A stretch of DNA of 64,000 nucleotides. Source: Nocardiopsis sp. N85. GTDB lineage: Bacteria > Actinomycetota > Actinomycetes > Streptosporangiales > Streptosporangiaceae. The notes beneath the pieces are model-generated. The model ran no database searches. It saw only the letters and a program-made list of their open reading frames with translations, and had not been told where the DNA came from. Numbering within the stretch: the stretch's first letter is position 1; each line of letters opens with the position of its first letter. Location: NCBI RefSeq assembly GCF_028882275.1, contig NZ_JARBUT010000005.1, positions 186,001-250,000 of the forward strand, given 5' to 3'. The translations under genes were made by a program, and so were the position numbers. Shown one piece after another: positions 55,958-64,000 of this stretch.

Positions 55958-56231
55958 AAGGTGAGAGTCTATGCGGCCCGACGGGGCGGGCGGTCCGTCG
56001 GGGAGGAAAGCGGGGCCATTCACCGAAACACAGTGCGCAGGGATGACTACTCACAGTAGGTTCGGTTCATGCCGCCGGGGACCGGTGCGGGAGATGTCCG
56101 AACCGTCGGCCCCTTTCCCCTCCGTCCCCTCCGGCCGACGTGCCACGGCCACGGGGCCGGGAACCGGCGCGTCCCGGGGTCGACCCGGGTGCGCGCCCCG
56201 GTCCCGAGGTCCTGTTCCCTGGGGAGAGAGC

Positions 56232-57185
56232 ATGGTCACCGATCAACTTCGCGAACTCGTGCGCCGCTACCCGCTGGTGCGATTCGCCACCCGGCGGATA
56301 CGCGTCCGGCTACCGCGGAGCATGGGAGGTCTGAACCCCGCCAGGGTGCCCCCGTGGAGCCGCGTTTTCACCCTGGACCTGCCCCGCCCGGACACCGACG
56401 CCCGCCGACTCGGCCCCGACTCGGTGACCCTGCACCTGCCCGGTTACCTGACGGTGCCCCGTCGACTGGCCGCCCACGGCCTGGCCGGGCACGAACCCGA
56501 CAGCCTGTCCTGTTTCCTCGCGATGCTCGGGCACACACGGCCGGGCGCGGTGCTCGACGTGGGCGCGGGGGTGGGGGTGTACGCGATGTTGGCCGCGGCG
56601 CGTTCCGGACGGCCCGTGTTCGCGTTCGAGCCGACCCCGGAGATCGCCGCGGCGGCCCGTTCCGTGTCCGAGGGGGCCGAACTGGGGTTCACGGTGGCGG
56701 AGGTCGCGTTGAGCAACCACAACGGCACCGCGTACCTGCGACGGGCCCGGCACAACGACATGTGCAACACGATCGAGCGGTCCGGTCGCCACGACCTGTC
56801 GGGGATCACGGTGCGGGCCGCGACCCTGGCCCGGTGGAACGAGTCGGTGGGCTGCTCCCCCAGCGTGCTGAAGATCGACACGGCGGGCACCGAACCGGAC
56901 GTGATCGCGGGCGGCCTGGAGGTGCTGCGCCGGTTCCGGCCGTGGATGTTGGTCAAGGTACGCCCGGGGCGGGGCCTGGAGGAACGCCTGATGGCCCTGC
57001 TGGAGCCGTTGGAGTACACGTGGTACCCGGTCAACGGACGGCCGCCGTACCCGCCGAGCCGGGAGATCGCGGGTCGGGCGTCCCCGGCGTGGGAGAGGAC
57101 CTGGCTCTTCACACCGGAGCCCGCCGGGTCGGGCTTCTGGACGTCGGTGGAGGCCTGGCGGAAGGCGTTGAAGGTCTGCGCCTGA
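56232..57185 (+). CDS. FkbM-family SAM-dependent methyltransferase
   Basis: This 317-residue methyltransferase has SAM motif I VLDVGAGVGVYAML (about 117-130) and the FkbM hallmark VLKIDTAGTEPDVIAGG, normally KIDVEGxE; here the Val-Glu is Thr-Ala. FkbM enzymes O-methylate sugars or polyketides; the acceptor is unknown. ATG 56232 is preceded by GGGGAGAGAG. No glycosyltransferase or biosynthesis genes are adjacent. The 274 bases upstream (55958-56231) probably contain its promoter. Confidence 0.85.
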   Translation: MVTDQLRELVRRYPLVRFATRRIRVRLPRSMGGLNPARVPPWSRVFTLDLPRPDTDARRLGPDSVTLHLPGYLTVPRRLAAHGLAGHEPDSLSCFLAMLGHTRPGAVLDVGAGVGVYAMLAAARSGRPVFAFEPTPEIAAAARSVSEGAELGFTVAEVALSNHNGTAYLRRARHNDMCNTIERSGRHDLSGITVRAATLARWNESVGCSPSVLKIDTAGTEPDVIAGGLEVLRRFRPWMLVKVRPGRGLEERLMALLEPLEYTWYPVNGRPPYPPSREIAGRASPAWERTWLFTPEPAGSGFWTSVEAWRKALKVCA

Positions 57186-57310
57186 CCGGCCCCCGCCGAT
57201 GGCGCGGAGCGGCCGCGGGGTCCACCGGTCTCGGGGTGCCGTCACCGCCCCGGGAGGGGGAGCCCCCGTCCGGAGGGGTCGGGGCGCGACCGATTCGCGC
57301 CCCGCTCCGG

Positions 57311-58024
57311 TCAGGTCGCGGCCACTCGGACCCAGGAGTCGAGTTCGGCGAGGAGCCCGGGGAGGTCGTCGCGGTGGATGCAGTGGGCGGCGTTCGGCAC
57401 CATGCGCACGTCGAATCCGCGGTCGGCGAGTTCGTCGGCGGTCCGGGCGTCGATCGTGATGGTGTTCTCGGCGTGCAGGACCAGGGAGGGCACGTGCGGC
57501 TCGTCCGGCAGGAGGTCGCGACCGGCGACCTCCTCGGCGACGAAGGTGTAGAACTCGGGGTCGCAGGCGGCGAACCCGGCCAGTTCCCGGGCGACGTCGA
57601 GATCGTTCCAGCGCGGGTTCATCGCGCGCACGTGCGCGGCGTCGGCGGTGGCGAACACCCGGCGCATGCGCTCGCCGGCGTCGGCGGGCATGGGCGGCAG
57701 CCGGAAGGCCGGGTCGACGTAGACGGCGTGGGCCGGGGCCAGGCGCTCCACGGCCAGGGACAGCGCCAGACCGCCCATCGAGTGACCGATGGCCAGGTCC
57801 GCGCCGACGGGCAGCGAGTCGACCAGGTCGTCGCCCAGCGCCGCCAGGCTGTAATCGCCGCGCGGGCTGCGCCCGTGCCCGCGCATGTCGACGCTCACGA
57901 CGCGGTGGCCGCGCTCGATGAGGGCGGATTCGACGGCGTGCCAGGTTCCGTGGTCCGCCGCCGCCCCGTGGACGAGGATCGCCGTTCTTTCTCCGCTGCC
58001 GTTGGTGTAGGTCTCCAGGTTCAT
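57311..58024 (-). CDS. Alpha/beta hydrolase
   Basis: This is a 237-residue alpha/beta-hydrolase-fold enzyme. The oxyanion segment is LVHGAAADHGTWHA, the nucleophile elbow GHSMGG with Ser82 and the catalytic His near residue 214-217 (AAHCIHRDD). There is no signal peptide, so it is cytosolic. It is a close paralogue of the gene ending at 59365: the DNA around the nucleophile (57761-57846) is identical to 59797-59882 over 86 bases. ATG 58024 follows AGGAG. Substrate unknown. Confidence 0.9.
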   Translation of the reverse strand: MNLETYTNGSGERTAILVHGAAADHGTWHAVESALIERGHRVVSVDMRGHGRSPRGDYSLAALGDDLVDSLPVGADLAIGHSMGGLALSLAVERLAPAHAVYVDPAFRLPPMPADAGERMRRVFATADAAHVRAMNPRWNDLDVARELAGFAACDPEFYTFVAEEVAGRDLLPDEPHVPSLVLHAENTITIDARTADELADRGFDVRMVPNAAHCIHRDDLPGLLAELDSWVRVAAT

Positions 58025-58211
58025 GGGACTCCTTGCAAAGGGGCGAGAGCCGTCCGGGACCGGGATGGGAGAGGCCGGTCGACCGGGTCGGTCACCTCAG
58101 CTTCTCGGACGATCCGGAGGACGAGAAGGGAAATGACCGGAATCGGACGCGCCCGCGCATTTTTCCTTCCTCGACTCCGCCCCTCCGACGCCGGGCCCGG
58201 AGCCCCGGCCC

Positions 58212-59285
58212 TCAGCCGTTCCCGAGGACGGTGACGAGTTCGGACAGCCCTTCGACCGTCGTCGGGTCCTCACCGGAGGCGTACGCGCGATCGACGGTGA
58301 GCGCGCTCACCGACACGGCCCCCTCCGCCAACAGGGCGATGGCGTCGGCGTCGTCCCGGGTCTCGGGGAGACAGCCGGGCGCCTCGGGTCCGCACAGCCG
58401 CATGGCCGGGGTGAAGGCGTCCTCTCCCTCGTAGTCGACGGCCAGGACCGTCCCGGCGCCCGCCCGGGTCCAGCGGACGTCGGTGCCCGGCGCGCCGTCG
58501 GGTGAGGCCGGGTGGTTGACGTTGACCACGTACCCGTCGGACCCGCCGGTGAGCAGGTCGGCACCGTGCATCCGGGCGATGAGGTCGGTGCCGAAGGCGG
58601 CGGTGGCGGTGAGGGTCTCGGGGGTGACCACGAGGTCCTCGTTCACGCTCGCGCTCAGGGCGAGCGCGGGCACCCCGGCCGCGACGGCGGCCGAGGCGAC
58701 GCCGATCGTCCCCGAGTGGGGGATCTGCGAGGCGACGTTGGGGCCGGAGTTGACGCCGGAGACGACCAGGTCCGGCGGGCCGTCCCAGCCGACGACCTCG
58801 GGCAGGCCGTGGGCGAGGGCGAAGCCGAGGGCGTCCACCGGGGTGGCGCTGGGCGAGTCCGGGCGGCAGGGCCCCTCCTCGACGCACACCCCGTGGACCG
58901 CGCCGCCGGAGGGTGCGTCGGAGCAGGCGTCGGCGTACTCCTCGGGCGGGGCCGGCGGGGCCCCCAGTCCGAAGGCGCCCTCGTGGGACAGGGCGGCGCT
59001 CATGCTCGACTGCTGCGCCCAGGGCGCGAAGACGACCACGTCGGCACCGGCGTCGCACAGGGCCGCGCGCAGGGCGTACAGGCCCAGGCCGTCGCCGCCG
59101 TCGGGCTCTTCGCCGCGCATGGAGTCGTCGTTGCCGACGAGGACGCGCACACCCTCCAGCGAGGCGGGCGGGAAGTCGGCGAGAACGCGCCCTTCGGGGG
59201 CCGACGGGTCGTCGGGGGCGGCGCAGGCGGTGGCGGCGATCAGGAGGAGGGCGGTCGAGGCGAGCGTGCGCCGCATCGGTGTCAT
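58212..59285 (-). CDS. SurE-like phosphatase, predicted lipoprotein
   Basis: SurE enzymes are metal-dependent 5'/3'-nucleotidases and polyphosphatases. The 357-residue protein has VGNDDS (metal site) near residue 50, SGVNSGPN near 175 and SGTIGVAS near 190, all expected SurE signatures. Unlike ordinary cytosolic SurE (about 260 residues), it begins with a signal peptide and lipobox-like IAATAC with Cys21, so it should be tethered outside the membrane. It also has extra Cys-containing insertions. ATG 59285 follows AAGGAC. It sits between two paralogous alpha/beta hydrolases on the same strand. Confidence 0.85.
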   Translation of the reverse strand: MTPMRRTLASTALLLIAATACAAPDDPSAPEGRVLADFPPASLEGVRVLVGNDDSMRGEEPDGGDGLGLYALRAALCDAGADVVVFAPWAQQSSMSAALSHEGAFGLGAPPAPPEEYADACSDAPSGGAVHGVCVEEGPCRPDSPSATPVDALGFALAHGLPEVVGWDGPPDLVVSGVNSGPNVASQIPHSGTIGVASAAVAAGVPALALSASVNEDLVVTPETLTATAAFGTDLIARMHGADLLTGGSDGYVVNVNHPASPDGAPGTDVRWTRAGAGTVLAVDYEGEDAFTPAMRLCGPEAPGCLPETRDDADAIALLAEGAVSVSALTVDRAYASGEDPTTVEGLSELVTVLGNG

Positions 59286-59364
59286 GACGGGTCCTTCGGT
59301 CGGGGGGTCTCAGGGGTGGGGCGGGACGCGGTGCCCGTGGGGGGACGGGCACCGCGCGGTCGGG

Positions 59365-60060
59365 TCAGAGCCAGCCGTCGAGGGAGGCCAGGAAACCGCG
59401 CAGGTCGTCGCGGTGGACGCAGTGCCCGGCACCGACGACGGTCCGGACCTCGAATCCGCGTTCGGTCAGTCGGCGGGCGCCTTCGGCGTCGACGGTGAAG
59501 CTGGGGTCGGCCAGCTGCACCAGGGAGGGCACCACGGCCTCGGCGGGCATCGGGTCACGATCGGCGGCGTCGGCGATGACGTCGAAGAACGCCGGGTCGA
59601 AGGCGGCGAACCCGGCGAGTTCGGCGGCGATGTCGGCGTCGCTCCAGCGCGGGTTCATGGCGCGCACGCTCTCGGCCGTGGCCTCGGCCACCATCCGCCG
59701 CATGGCCTCGCTCGCACCGGGGGTGACCTGGGCGAACCCGAAGGCGGGGTCGGAGTAGACGGCGCGGGCCGGGGTCAGGCGCTCCACGGCGAGGGCCAGC
59801 GCCAGACCGCCCATCGAGTGACCGATGGCCAGGTCCGCGCCGACGGGCAGCGAGTCGACCAGGTCGTCGCCCAGCGCCGCCACGCCGTAGTCGCCGCGCG
59901 GGCTGCGCCCGTGCCCGCGCATGTCGACACCGATCACCCGGTAACCCAGGCCGATCAGATGGGCCTCGACGGCGTGCCAGGTGCCGTGGTCGGACATGGC
60001 GCCGTGGATCAGCAGGGCGGTGCGGTCGCCGGTACCGCTGTCGTAGGTGGCCAGTTCCAT
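59365..60060 (-). CDS. Alpha/beta hydrolase, paralogue of the 57311 gene
   Basis: The 231-residue enzyme has LIHGAMSDHGTWHA, the nucleophile elbow GHSMGG and a C-terminal AGHCVHRDD with the catalytic His. It is strongly similar to the hydrolase at 57311-58024, including identical DNA over 86 bases around the nucleophile. ATG 60060 follows AAGGGA. It begins 40 bases after the MFS transporter gene and could be co-transcribed with it, which would link it to glycoside use. Confidence 0.9.
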   Translation of the reverse strand: MELATYDSGTGDRTALLIHGAMSDHGTWHAVEAHLIGLGYRVIGVDMRGHGRSPRGDYGVAALGDDLVDSLPVGADLAIGHSMGGLALALAVERLTPARAVYSDPAFGFAQVTPGASEAMRRMVAEATAESVRAMNPRWSDADIAAELAGFAAFDPAFFDVIADAADRDPMPAEAVVPSLVQLADPSFTVDAEGARRLTERGFEVRTVVGAGHCVHRDDLRGFLASLDGWL

Positions 60061-60100
60061 GGGGAATCCCTTCGGTGGTCGTGCGGGGTGGCGGGCGGGG

Positions 60101-61399
60101 TCAGCGGACACCGCGGACGAAGACGATGGCGAGCGCCCCGAGCAGGCCGACGGTGGAGCCGACCAGGAACAGGGAGCCGTAGCCGCCGAGGTGGAGGATG
60201 ATCGCCGAGGCGACGAACGGGGCGATGACCTGCGGTCCTGCGGCGGCGATGTTGAGCACGCCCATGTCGCGGGCGGCGTCGGCGCCGCTGGGCAGGACCA
60301 GGGTGGCCAGCGCCGTGTCGACGGCCATGAAGCAGCCGAAGGCGCTGCCGTTGACGAGGGCGAAGACGAGCATCCCCGTCCAGGTCGGCACGAAGAAGGG
60401 GATGAGCATCGCGCCGGCCGAGACCACACCGCAGACCAGGGCGAAGAGACGGCGGCGGTCGAAGCGGTCCGAGAGCGGTCCCCCGATCGCCGTGGTGACG
60501 ATGGTGGCCACGGCGGTGATGAGGCTGAGGATCGTCACGGCGGCGGCGGGGGCCAGGCCCTCGGGCAGCTCGATGAAGTAGTCGAGGATGTAGAGCTGGA
60601 ACCCGAAGATGAGGAAGTAGCCGAGGAAGAGCAGGGCGCGGCCGACGAACACCAGCGCGAAGTCGCGGTGGGACAGGGCGGACAGGAAACGGCCCAGGGC
60701 GGCGAGGGGGCCGATCCGGTCGGCGGCGACCCGCGGGGGGAGTTCGTCGCCGCGGGGGTCGTGGGTCGCGGTGGTGAGCAGGACGGCGACCGCCACGACG
60801 AGACCGCCGAGGAGGATGTGGCCGAGCGGGAGGGAGTCGGTGAACAGCGTGGCCACGCCGGTGCCGACCACACCGGCGAGGGCGATGGCGATGCCCATGG
60901 CCGCGGCGGCCGTGCCCCGGCGTCCGTAGGGGACACGGTCGGGGATGATCGCGGTGACGGCCGCCTGGTGGAGGTTCATGGCGCCCTGGGCCAGGCACCA
61001 GCCGACGACGACCATGAGCAGGGAGTCGGCGAAGCCGAGCACGAGGACCAGCAGGAATCCGGCCAGCGCGCCCCCGAGGATCCACGGGTTGCGCCGACCC
61101 CACCGGGAGCGGGTGCGGTCGGAGAGGGCGCCGCCGATGGGGTTGAACACCGTGCCGAAGACGGCGGCGATGCCCGAGACCAGGCCGAGGTTGGCGACCG
61201 CGGCCTCCTCGTCCCCGGGGGTGAGGCCCTGGACCTGGAGAGGCAGCAGGACGGCGCCGATGCCGAGGTAGAAGGCGTAGACGGCGAGGTTGCCGACACC
61301 GAGCATCGGGATCAGGCGCCGCATGCTCCGGCGGCCGGTCGCGGGCGTGGTCGCGGAAGGCGGTCCCTGGTCCGAGAGGGGGGATACGTGTTCGGACAT
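60101..61399 (-). CDS. MFS/GPH-type sugar transporter
   Basis: This 432-residue protein has about twelve membrane segments. The loop 2-3 signature GGALSDRTRSRWGRRNPWI matches the glycoside-pentoside-hexuronide (melibiose-type) group, and a second copy GGPLSDRFDRRR lies before helix 8. Likely cargo is a beta-glucoside or related oligosaccharide, inferred from the neighbouring GH3 enzyme and LacI regulator. It is divergent from the regulator, with two operators at 61451-61484 just upstream. Confidence 0.88.
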   Translation of the reverse strand: MSEHVSPLSDQGPPSATTPATGRRSMRRLIPMLGVGNLAVYAFYLGIGAVLLPLQVQGLTPGDEEAAVANLGLVSGIAAVFGTVFNPIGGALSDRTRSRWGRRNPWILGGALAGFLLVLVLGFADSLLMVVVGWCLAQGAMNLHQAAVTAIIPDRVPYGRRGTAAAAMGIAIALAGVVGTGVATLFTDSLPLGHILLGGLVVAVAVLLTTATHDPRGDELPPRVAADRIGPLAALGRFLSALSHRDFALVFVGRALLFLGYFLIFGFQLYILDYFIELPEGLAPAAAVTILSLITAVATIVTTAIGGPLSDRFDRRRLFALVCGVVSAGAMLIPFFVPTWTGMLVFALVNGSAFGCFMAVDTALATLVLPSGADAARDMGVLNIAAAGPQVIAPFVASAIILHLGGYGSLFLVGSTVGLLGALAIVFVRGVR

Positions 61400-61450
61400 G
61401 TCGCATCATCCTTGGCGTGAGCCGGAGTGAGAAACACCTGTTCAGGCGTT

Positions 61451-61484
61451 GGTTATGCGATTAAGCTAGGTTATACGTTTAACC
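61451..61484. promoter_or_regulatory. Tandem LacI-type operators between transporter and regulator
   Basis: GGTTATGCGATTAAGC (61451-61466) and GGTTATACGTTTAACC (61469-61484) agree at 13 of 16 positions. Both have the central CG pair typical of LacI-family operators. The second is a near-perfect palindrome with two mismatches. Their centres are 18 bases apart. They lie about 55 bases before the transporter start and 100 before the regulator start, so both genes may be controlled. Confidence 0.75.
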
Positions 61485-61579
61485 ATTGTCAACGGCCTCG
61501 TCATCAGAACTTCACACGAGCGCACATCCAGGCCGGGCGCCCCCATCCCGGCCCCGAACAGGCAGGGCAAGATAGCCGC

Positions 61580-62590
61580 ATGACTTCGATCCGCCCCCGG
61601 CCCGCGACCATCACCGACATCGCCCGACAGGCGGGTGTGTCCACCGCGACCGTGTCGTACGTGCTCAACGATGCCCCGGCCGGCGCACGCATCCCCGAGG
61701 AGACCCGGGCGCGGGTCCGCGCGATCGCCGACGAACTGGGGTACGTCCCGCACGCCAACGCCCGGTCGCTGCGCACCGGGAGCCGGGACCTCGTGCTGTA
61801 CGTCCACTTCGACGTGGTGCACGGGCCCTTGGCGACGGGGTTCCTGTACGAGTTCACCCGCGCCCTGCGCGACCTGGGCTACACGCTCATGCAGTACGGG
61901 GCCGAACGCCACAGGGGGGTGAAGGCGGCGCGTTCCTGGGCCGCGCTGCGACCGGCCGCCGTCATCGCCGGCGACGACCGGCTCACCCCGGCCGGTGTGG
62001 CGCTGCTGCTCAAGGCGGGGATCCGGGTGTTCGGCATGGGGTCGGACCCGGCCGCCGCGAAGGGCACGGGGCTGTCGACCCTGGTCATGGACCACCGGGC
62101 GATCGGCTTGGCGGCCGGCCGGGACCTGCTCGAACGCGGATACCGCGACCTGGCGGTGGTGGTGCCGGTCGACCCGCCGCTGCGCGTCATGGGTGAGGGC
62201 CGGTTGGAGGGGGTGCGCGAGGCGGCGGCCGAGGTCGGCGCGTCGGTGCGCGTCCACGAGATGGCGTACTCCCCCGGGTCGGCCGCCGGGATCGTCGCCG
62301 CGTGGGGGGAGGAAGGTCTGCCCGAGGGCGTGTTCGGCTACGACGACGAGTTCGCCGGGCTGCTGCTGGGCGCCCTGCTCGACGCGGGGGTGGACGTCCC
62401 GGGCCGGGTGGGGTTGATGGGCGCCGATGACGTGATGCTGTGCCGCATGCTGCGGCCCACACTGTCCAGCGTGCGCGTGGAGAGCGAGAGCCCGGAGGAG
62501 ATCGCCCGCCGCGTCGTCGAGTCGATCACGGAGGGCACCGAGGTCCACCTCTCACCGTGGTCCCCGGTGCCCGTCCGCCGTCAGACCTGA
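61580..62590 (+). CDS. LacI-family transcriptional regulator
   Basis: This is a 336-residue repressor. The N-terminal helix-turn-helix is TITDIARQAGVSTATVSYVLND (about 10-31), followed by the hinge helix HANARSLRTG and a periplasmic-binding-protein-like effector domain ending PTLSSVRVESESPEEIA. ATG 61580 sits just before the DNA-binding domain; an upstream in-frame start would add about 50 non-conserved residues. It probably senses the sugar carried by the divergent transporter and released by the GH3 enzyme downstream. Confidence 0.93.
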   Translation: MTSIRPRPATITDIARQAGVSTATVSYVLNDAPAGARIPEETRARVRAIADELGYVPHANARSLRTGSRDLVLYVHFDVVHGPLATGFLYEFTRALRDLGYTLMQYGAERHRGVKAARSWAALRPAAVIAGDDRLTPAGVALLLKAGIRVFGMGSDPAAAKGTGLSTLVMDHRAIGLAAGRDLLERGYRDLAVVVPVDPPLRVMGEGRLEGVREAAAEVGASVRVHEMAYSPGSAAGIVAAWGEEGLPEGVFGYDDEFAGLLLGALLDAGVDVPGRVGLMGADDVMLCRMLRPTLSSVRVESESPEEIARRVVESITEGTEVHLSPWSPVPVRRQT

Positions 62591-62685
62591 CCCCGCGCGG
62601 CCCGGGGGGAGGGGCACGGGGTCCCCGGGCGGACCGCGGACGGCACGCCCGCGCGCCGCCCGCTCCCCTCTCCTTGGGCGACGGG

Positions 62686-64000
62686 CTACTCCAGCTCGAC
62701 GCGGGCGGTCAGGCGCGTGTCCGCGTAGGAGCGCCCCACCAGCAGGTCGTATCCTCCGGCGACGTACTCCCACTCGCCGGCGTCCTCGGCCCAGGTGCGG
62801 ATGGCGTCGCGCGGAACGGCGACCTCGACCTCGACCGTCTCCCCCGCGTCGGCGGCCACGGGCGCGAACCCGGCCAGGACCTTGGCCGGGCGGTCGCCCG
62901 GCTCGTGCGGGGCCAGGTACACCTGCACGACCTCGCGGCCGGCCCGCTCGCCGACGTTGGTCAGGCGCACGCGCACCCGGGCCGCGAGGGGCTCCTCCCC
63001 CGCCTCGGTGTTCTCGACCGGGGCGACCTGGAGGGTGTCGTAGCGCCATTCGGTGTACGACAACCCGTGACCGAACCAGTAGGCGGGGGCGACGCCGTCG
63101 CGCTCCCAGCCCCGGTAGCCGATGAACACGCCCTCGCCGTACTCCAGCACACCGTCCTCGGGCACCACGGCGGAGACCGGGGCGTCGGCCAGAGCGGCCG
63201 GCCACGTGGTGGGCAGCCGTCCGGACGGGTCGGCCTCACCGAGCAGCACGTCGGCGAGCGCGCCGCCGACCTCCTGGCCGCCGAACCAGGCGAGCAGGAT
63301 CGCCGACACGTCCTCCCGCCAGGGCATCTCCACCGGCGCTCCGGCCGAGACCACGACGACGGTGCGGTCATTGACCTCGGCGACACGGGCGACGAGGTCG
63401 TCCTGGCGGCCCGGCAGGACGAGGGAGTCCCGGTCGAAGCCCTCCGACTCGACCTCCTCGGTGGTCCCCACCATGACGATCGCGATGTCGGCGCCGCGGG
63501 CCGTCTCGACCGCCTCGGCCAGCAGGTCGGCCTCGTCGGCCAGCGGGGCGCGGTGGGTGAGGGTGAACCCGATGAAGGCGAAGTCGCCCATCCCCAGGTC
63601 CTCGTGGGCCTTCGTGACGGTGATCCGGACCGGCCTCCCCTCGGTCAACGCGACCGGCACCGTGGTGGTGGGCGGGGCGAACATGGCGGCGGCCGGGTCG
63701 TCGCCCTCGGCGAGCAGTTCCCCGTCGAACACGGTGGCGCCGTCGACGGTGAGCACGTAGCGACCCGCGCCGGAGATGCCGATCAGGTGGTCGCCGCTCT
63801 CCTGCGGGGTGAACTCTCCGCCGACCTCGACGCGGTCGAGCTCGGTGTTGGAGACCCCCGAGGGGAGTTCCCCGATCCAGCGGGCGGTGCCGTCGGACAG
63901 GGATTCGGTGGTCAGGGCCCGCCCGTCGGCCGCCCGGAACACGGCGGTGAGCGGTGCCCGCACGGGGGGCGGGCTCGTGCGGGGGTCGGTGCCGACGACG
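62686..64000 (-). CDS. GH3 family beta-glucosidase, N-terminal part outside the window
   Basis: The reading frame is open to the right edge, so only about 437 C-terminal residues are seen. In order they are a PA14-like segment (QESGDHLIGISGAGRYVLTVDG), the GH3 C-terminal domain with the acid/base region VESEGFDRDSLVLP and WFGGQEVGGALADVLLGEADPSGRLP, and a fibronectin-III-like domain (RLTNVGERAGREVVQVYLAP) at the end. The nucleophile Asp lies in the missing part. It faces the LacI regulator tail-to-tail (95-base gap) and is probably part of the same glucoside-use system. Confidence 0.93.
   Translation of the reverse strand, partial: VVGTDPRTSPPPVRAPLTAVFRAADGRALTTESLSDGTARWIGELPSGVSNTELDRVEVGGEFTPQESGDHLIGISGAGRYVLTVDGATVFDGELLAEGDDPAAAMFAPPTTTVPVALTEGRPVRITVTKAHEDLGMGDFAFIGFTLTHRAPLADEADLLAEAVETARGADIAIVMVGTTEEVESEGFDRDSLVLPGRQDDLVARVAEVNDRTVVVVSAGAPVEMPWREDVSAILLAWFGGQEVGGALADVLLGEADPSGRLPTTWPAALADAPVSAVVPEDGVLEYGEGVFIGYRGWERDGVAPAYWFGHGLSYTEWRYDTLQVAPVENTEAGEEPLAARVRVRLTNVGERAGREVVQVYLAPHEPGDRPAKVLAGFAPVAADAGETVEVEVAVPRDAIRTWAEDAGEWEYVAGGYDLLVGRSYADTRLTARVELE

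Overview
The window is very GC-rich with strong third-position G/C bias. It carries thioester-forming surface proteins, LPXTG/LAXTG sorting signals, an actinobacterial-type LigA, eukaryotic-like Ser/Thr kinases and a TcpE/MinD-type fusion. This points to a high-GC Gram-positive actinobacterium, most like the Nocardiopsaceae (inference from gene content; no 16S or other marker is present). No tRNA, rRNA, CRISPR array, integrase, relaxase or transposase was seen.

Region 1 (1-20.9 kb) is mostly housekeeping. gatB (cut by the left edge) is separated from gatC-gatA by four tandem opposite-strand genes for Cys-Gln thioester (TQXA) cell-wall adhesin-like proteins. Two of these share long identical blocks, and one has lost the thioester cysteine. 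A GGDEF-EAL protein, ligA, a MetE-like protein, a VTT/DedA-like protein and mnmA follow on the minus strand. Next come two hypothetical plus-strand genes, an SRPBCC-ArsR pair with two palindromic operators, and a DUF4287 gene.

Region 2 (21-28 kb) is mixed: a CPBP protease, a Mug-type glycosylase, a SpoIIAB-like ATPase with its coupled partner, a voltage-gated channel and thymidine kinase. Two frameshifted genes then sit just before an AT-richer stretch.

Region 3 (28.3-53.1 kb) holds the parts of a Tcp-family (Tn916/pCW3-like) type IV secretion apparatus in three minus-strand blocks. Block 1 is 28.3-33.2 kb: TcpG-like hydrolase, VirB8-like protein and TcpH/VirB6-like protein. Block 2 is 41.9-45.6 kb: VirB4/TcpF ATPase and a membrane coiled-coil protein. 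Block 3 is 48.1-53.0 kb: TcpE-MinD fusion, pilin-like protein and TcpC. The blocks are interrupted by two membrane Ser/Thr kinases, a DUF6891-like gene, an NmrA-like reductase with a broken ECF41-like sigma factor, a secreted HNH nuclease and an EctD-like protein lacking both iron-binding histidines. A related sequence element lies upstream of each block, so the three may be one regulon. No relaxase or TcpA-type coupling ATPase is present, so the machine may be a resident exporter rather than a mobile element.

Region 4 (53.4-64 kb) has a YhhN-type membrane enzyme, ychF and an FkbM methyltransferase. Two paralogous alpha/beta hydrolases flank a lipoprotein SurE-like phosphatase. At the right edge is a sugar locus: an MFS/GPH transporter divergent from a LacI regulator with tandem operators, then a GH3 beta-glucosidase cut by the window edge.
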